Assembly: GCA_002070115.1 (NCBI GenBank)
Contig: MWCO01000017.1
Coordinates: forward strand, 1 to 64,000
Origin: Deltaproteobacteria bacterium ADurb.Bin207
GTDB lineage: Bacteria; Myxococcota_A; Polyangia; Polyangiales; Polyangiaceae
DNA length: 64,000 bases
Reading direction: 5' to 3'
Both the position numbers and the translations under genes were made by a program. Under the pieces are notes generated by a model. It searched no databases, was not told where the DNA came from, and worked only from the letters and a program-made list of their open reading frames with translations. Positions 61,068 through 64,000 of the stretch are shown here, piece after piece. Position 1 is the stretch's first letter, and each line of letters starts with the position of its first letter.

Positions 61068-63998
61068 TCAGGGCCTCGATCCTGTCGTCGAACTCCAATA
61101 CGCCCCGGAACCATGCCGGGTGTCGTGCCACCGCACGTCGGCATATTCGCAGCTAGCCGCGAAACGAACGAGATCAGCAGCGGATACGGATACACGACAA
61201 AGGTGACGGTATGCATCTGGCGCGCCGGTGTCGATGGCCTGCTGCATCCCTGGGTCCGAAAGCGCATCCTTCAACGCCACTGCCAGGTTCCCCACCACCA
61301 ACAACCCCGCGCGTCGCGTGACTTGCAAAGCCCGAGCCCATGCATCCTCATACGAGAAAGGTTCGGAATCTCGATAAAGCTGGGCAAAGCGACGCTGGGC
61401 AGAGCCCGGAAGCGCACGCCACAACTCTGCGGCAAGGACGGCGGATTCACTCGCACGCTCCCGCGCCGCGCTTGGAGGACCAAAGGCCGCTTGTAACGCA
61501 CGCATGAGTTGCCGCACCGCCGTGGGAGGAAGCCCGAATAACATCGCATTCGGCGGTGTCGTTCCCATCATCATCGCCGCCATTCGATACTCCAATGGCT
61601 CCCCATCGACAATCTCACCACTGACGACCACTGCCATCGGCGATAGGGCGGCCACACCCAGAGCCATCGCTCCTTCCGTTCTTCGCTGAAATACGGGCAC
61701 CTTGCCCAATCCAAGGATCCCGGCCGCTTTGGCGTAAGCTCTTCCCACGGGCGAAGGAGAAATCAGCGATATTCGCTCGATACCAGTCAATCCATAGGCG
61801 GCGGGTTCTCGAACGAAAAGGTGTGATGCACTCCTCCAAACCTCTCCAAGCACATCCGCCGCGGCCCCATACACTCCTCGACCTACCATGGTGAGCAGAC
61901 GCTCCGGATCGTGCGACGAAGGCTGAAGATTCGGAGGCGGTGGCGCGGTCTGCCCGGTCAACACACAAACGACATGGTGGAGGGCCGCCGCATAATCCGC
62001 GTTTCTATCAGCCCGGGCAGCGTCTCTTAGCAATTCCAGATGCCGCACACTATGCGGTTCAAGCACCACTTGCCGACGTCGTATCGCCACGACTTCGCTC
62101 GAGCGAGTGGGATTATCGGAAATCCACGAGGCTAGCTCATCACCCGCTTGCATGTTGCCCTTGGCGAGTTCTTGTAGAAGCTTGTTTTCTCGATTCGGGT
62201 CCACGATGGGACGCGTGGGTGCCGCCGTCTCGATCGATGGCGTGGCATCCGCGGGCGGCAGCGCCGCATCCGCAATAACTGGGGCAGTATCCGCAACAAC
62301 TGGAGCAGTATCCGCGGGCGATGGCGAGACAGGTGGGGACAATGGCGAAGGCGCTATCGCGCTGACCCATGTGTCAACGCTGGGCTCGTTTTCCACCTTT
62401 GGCACCTGGGCAGCCGGCGGAACCGTGGAAATACGAGCCGGTGGAGGTAAAAGACTCGGCGTCAACCGACTCCGAAACGCATCGCGCTCGACTTCCATTT
62501 CCTTTCGCAACGTGGCATCCGACGATGCCGCGGCGATGGCTTCCCCATAATATCCTTCCGCTTCCGCATTCGATTCGCGCGTGTTTCTCGCCGCCGATAT
62601 CCTCGCAAGCTGCCACAGCGCCTGCGCGCGAGACAACCCCCGCGACGCGCGAGCCACCTGATTGAGCTGACGTCGAACCTCGTCTGTCGTGGGAACCAGT
62701 TCGGTCATTTCAACGCGCAATCGCTGCACCAAAGGCTCGGAGCCCGGTTCGCGCTCCAACAGCGCAACGTAAGGCTCGGCAAGTTGCGCGCCTCCCGCCC
62801 GCAACGCCGCTCGCGCCGCACAGAAAGCCACTTGAGCCCGCGTTCGAACCCCGCGCAAATCCTCCGCGCCCAACGCCATGTCGAAGAGCGGTAGCGCCAA
62901 ATGAGGATCACCCATGATCGAATATCGATCCGCCAATGCCAACGCAAGCAAAGGACCTGTGCCCGTACGCTGAATCTGCTGTTGTAACGCCGTCATCGCA
63001 GCGTCCGGTCCTTGCCAAACTTCAATGCATTCGGCGGTAAGAAACCCATGTAAATCAATATCTTCCGGGCTTAGGCCCGCTTCGATACGACGAAGCTGGG
63101 CGAGCATATCCGACACGAGTCGTCGGTCCGACAACCCCTCGAGACGGTACGTCATGAACACCACGCGTAGCTGGATCTCGGTGTCCGAAGGAACCAGCGC
63201 CGCCGCGCGTCGCGCCCGGTCGAGCGCACGATGGCTATCCCCCTTGAGCATCGCAATCTCCGCCGCTTCCATCAACCAGCCAGCTCGATGCGAAGGCTGC
63301 GCGTTCGACACCGCCGATAGCTCATCGAGCAAGTCCCCACGACGAGCCGTCGGCCCGGAATCGCCCAGTTCCGCTTCCAACTTCAACGTCAATACCTGTT
63401 CGGTTCTCACATCGCCGATCTGTTCCAGCGCTTGTTGTGCTTTGTCATACACGCCCAGATCCAAGTACGCCCGCGCTGCCCCGCACAATAGTGGCACCGC
63501 CTCGGAACGATCGTCCGCCAGCATCGCGGCACGCACCCAATAGCCCGCCGCCGAGAGCTTGCCTTCCAATCGCTCCGCCAACTCCGCCCGATAGACCAAC
63601 ATCGCCGAATTGGCAGCTCCCCTCGCGATCAACTCGTCGAGTTCCCCTTGCGCTCGTTCAGACATCATCAACGAGCGATCCAGCAATTGCACACGACGCA
63701 ATTGCAAGGCTTGCGCTTCCGATGCCGATGGCGTCACCGTCGAATGGCGTTGCAGAAGATGAGCGAGAAGCTCCCACTCACCTCGCTCCATGGCATCTTG
63801 CTCGAGCCGTAGCCACGCCTCCCGTGTTTCCGGTGCAACCTCGACAACCAGATTCCACATCGCACGCGCCTGCTCTTTGTCCCCCAACTTGTCTCGAAGC
63901 GCGCCCACCTGCACAAGCAAAGGCACCTTTTCGGCAGGGTCGTCGAGCTGACTCGCCATGCGCTCCAATAACGCCACCAACCGCTCGTGAAGCCCCAA
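61068..63998 (-). CDS. TPR-like protein, N-terminus cut by window edge
   Basis: 976 residues visible. Mostly helical repeats in the TPR/Sel1 style (for example AEKVPLLVQVGALRDKLGDKEQARAMWNLVVEVAP, AARAYLDLGVYDKAQQALEQIG), then a Pro/Thr/Ala/Asp-rich low-complexity stretch with a 21-bp tandem repeat, and a C-terminal helical domain (PVFQRRTEGAMALGVAALSP and DEDAWARALQV). Gene continues past the edge, so the first residues are missing. Large TPR scaffold proteins are common in the myxobacterial envelope; the function is unknown. It heads the three-gene lipoprotein operon. Confidence 0.75.
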   Translation of the reverse strand: MGLHERLVALLERMASQLDDPAEKVPLLVQVGALRDKLGDKEQARAMWNLVVEVAPETREAWLRLEQDAMERGEWELLAHLLQRHSTVTPSASEAQALQLRRVQLLDRSLMMSERAQGELDELIARGAANSAMLVYRAELAERLEGKLSAAGYWVRAAMLADDRSEAVPLLCGAARAYLDLGVYDKAQQALEQIGDVRTEQVLTLKLEAELGDSGPTARRGDLLDELSAVSNAQPSHRAGWLMEAAEIAMLKGDSHRALDRARRAAALVPSDTEIQLRVVFMTYRLEGLSDRRLVSDMLAQLRRIEAGLSPEDIDLHGFLTAECIEVWQGPDAAMTALQQQIQRTGTGPLLALALADRYSIMGDPHLALPLFDMALGAEDLRGVRTRAQVAFCAARAALRAGGAQLAEPYVALLEREPGSEPLVQRLRVEMTELVPTTDEVRRQLNQVARASRGLSRAQALWQLARISAARNTRESNAEAEGYYGEAIAAASSDATLRKEMEVERDAFRSRLTPSLLPPPARISTVPPAAQVPKVENEPSVDTWVSAIAPSPLSPPVSPSPADTAPVVADTAPVIADAALPPADATPSIETAAPTRPIVDPNRENKLLQELAKGNMQAGDELASWISDNPTRSSEVVAIRRRQVVLEPHSVRHLELLRDAARADRNADYAAALHHVVCVLTGQTAPPPPNLQPSSHDPERLLTMVGRGVYGAAADVLGEVWRSASHLFVREPAAYGLTGIERISLISPSPVGRAYAKAAGILGLGKVPVFQRRTEGAMALGVAALSPMAVVVSGEIVDGEPLEYRMAAMMMGTTPPNAMLFGLPPTAVRQLMRALQAAFGPPSAARERASESAVLAAELWRALPGSAQRRFAQLYRDSEPFSYEDAWARALQVTRRAGLLVVGNLAVALKDALSDPGMQQAIDTGAPDAYRHLCRVSVSAADLVRFAASCEYADVRWHDTRHGSGAYWSSTTGSRP
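62272..62313. repeat. 2 x 21-bp near-identical tandem repeat
   Basis: Units at 62272-62292 and 62293-62313 differ at two positions (T/C and G/A). They encode the APV(V/I)ADT part of the low-complexity stretch in the TPR-like protein. Confidence 0.75.
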
Positions 63999-64000
63999 CG

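Noticed and set aside
1-64000. CRISPR arrays, insertion sequences, rRNA genes, phage genes
   Set aside because: No regular direct repeats with spacers, no transposase or integrase, and no rRNA sequence seen in the window.

Overview
The window looks like a piece of a Myxococcota (deltaproteobacterial, Polyangia-like) chromosome, moderately GC-rich. The grounds are four Hanks-type Ser/Thr kinases with a PP2C phosphatase, many lipoproteins with cysteine-rich or kelch or PEGA parts, an ECF sigma factor next to a giant FecR-VIT-vWA protein, and abundant two-component hybrids. The presence of an [FeFe] hydrogenase and a Rex repressor suggests an anaerobic or facultative lifestyle. This taxonomic call is inference from gene content; no rRNA is present.

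Left part (0.3-15.8 kb): a kinase with a C-terminal repeat region, a PhnD-like binding protein, a ribosome hibernation factor, a small cysteine protein translationally coupled to a phosphodiester glycosidase, a nucleoside phosphorylase relative, a beta-oxidation pair (hydroxyacyl-CoA dehydrogenase/enoyl-CoA hydratase and thiolase), two kinases and HtpG.

Central block (15.9-25.3 kb): this is the most notable system. rex, with an 18-bp palindrome in front of it, is followed by a second similar palindrome and then a tight operon: receiver protein, NuoE-like, NuoF-like and catalytic [FeFe] hydrogenase subunits, a hydrogenase-derived protein fused to a histidine kinase, a second receiver protein, and a receiver-PAS-histidine kinase. 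The last four genes overlap by ATGA junctions. I read it as an NADH-linked hydrogenase wired to its own redox or H2 signalling chain, with no DNA-binding output in the operon.

Right part (25.3-64 kb): GH114 lipoprotein, fused ADP-forming acyl-CoA synthetase, ferritin-like protein, tRNA-Leu(GAG), a hybrid kinase, MlaE and TsaE, a coiled-coil protein, DnaJ, PP2C, a catalytically degenerate HtrA/PDZ protein, the sigma/FecR-VIT-vWA pair, a RelA with eroded hydrolase motifs, two LysM-hydrolase proteins, alaS, and a run of kinase and lipoprotein genes ending in a TPR-like protein cut by the window edge.

Metabolically the beta-oxidation enzymes, the NADH-linked hydrogenase, Rex and the ADP-forming acyl-CoA synthetase fit together as acyl-CoA breakdown with H2 as electron sink and ATP made from acyl-CoA (inference). 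Separately, seven copies of an AT-rich 20-bp motif (consensus TGTAACTATTTGAAATTACA with a T-rich tail) are scattered over the window, two of them inside genes; I do not recognise this motif.
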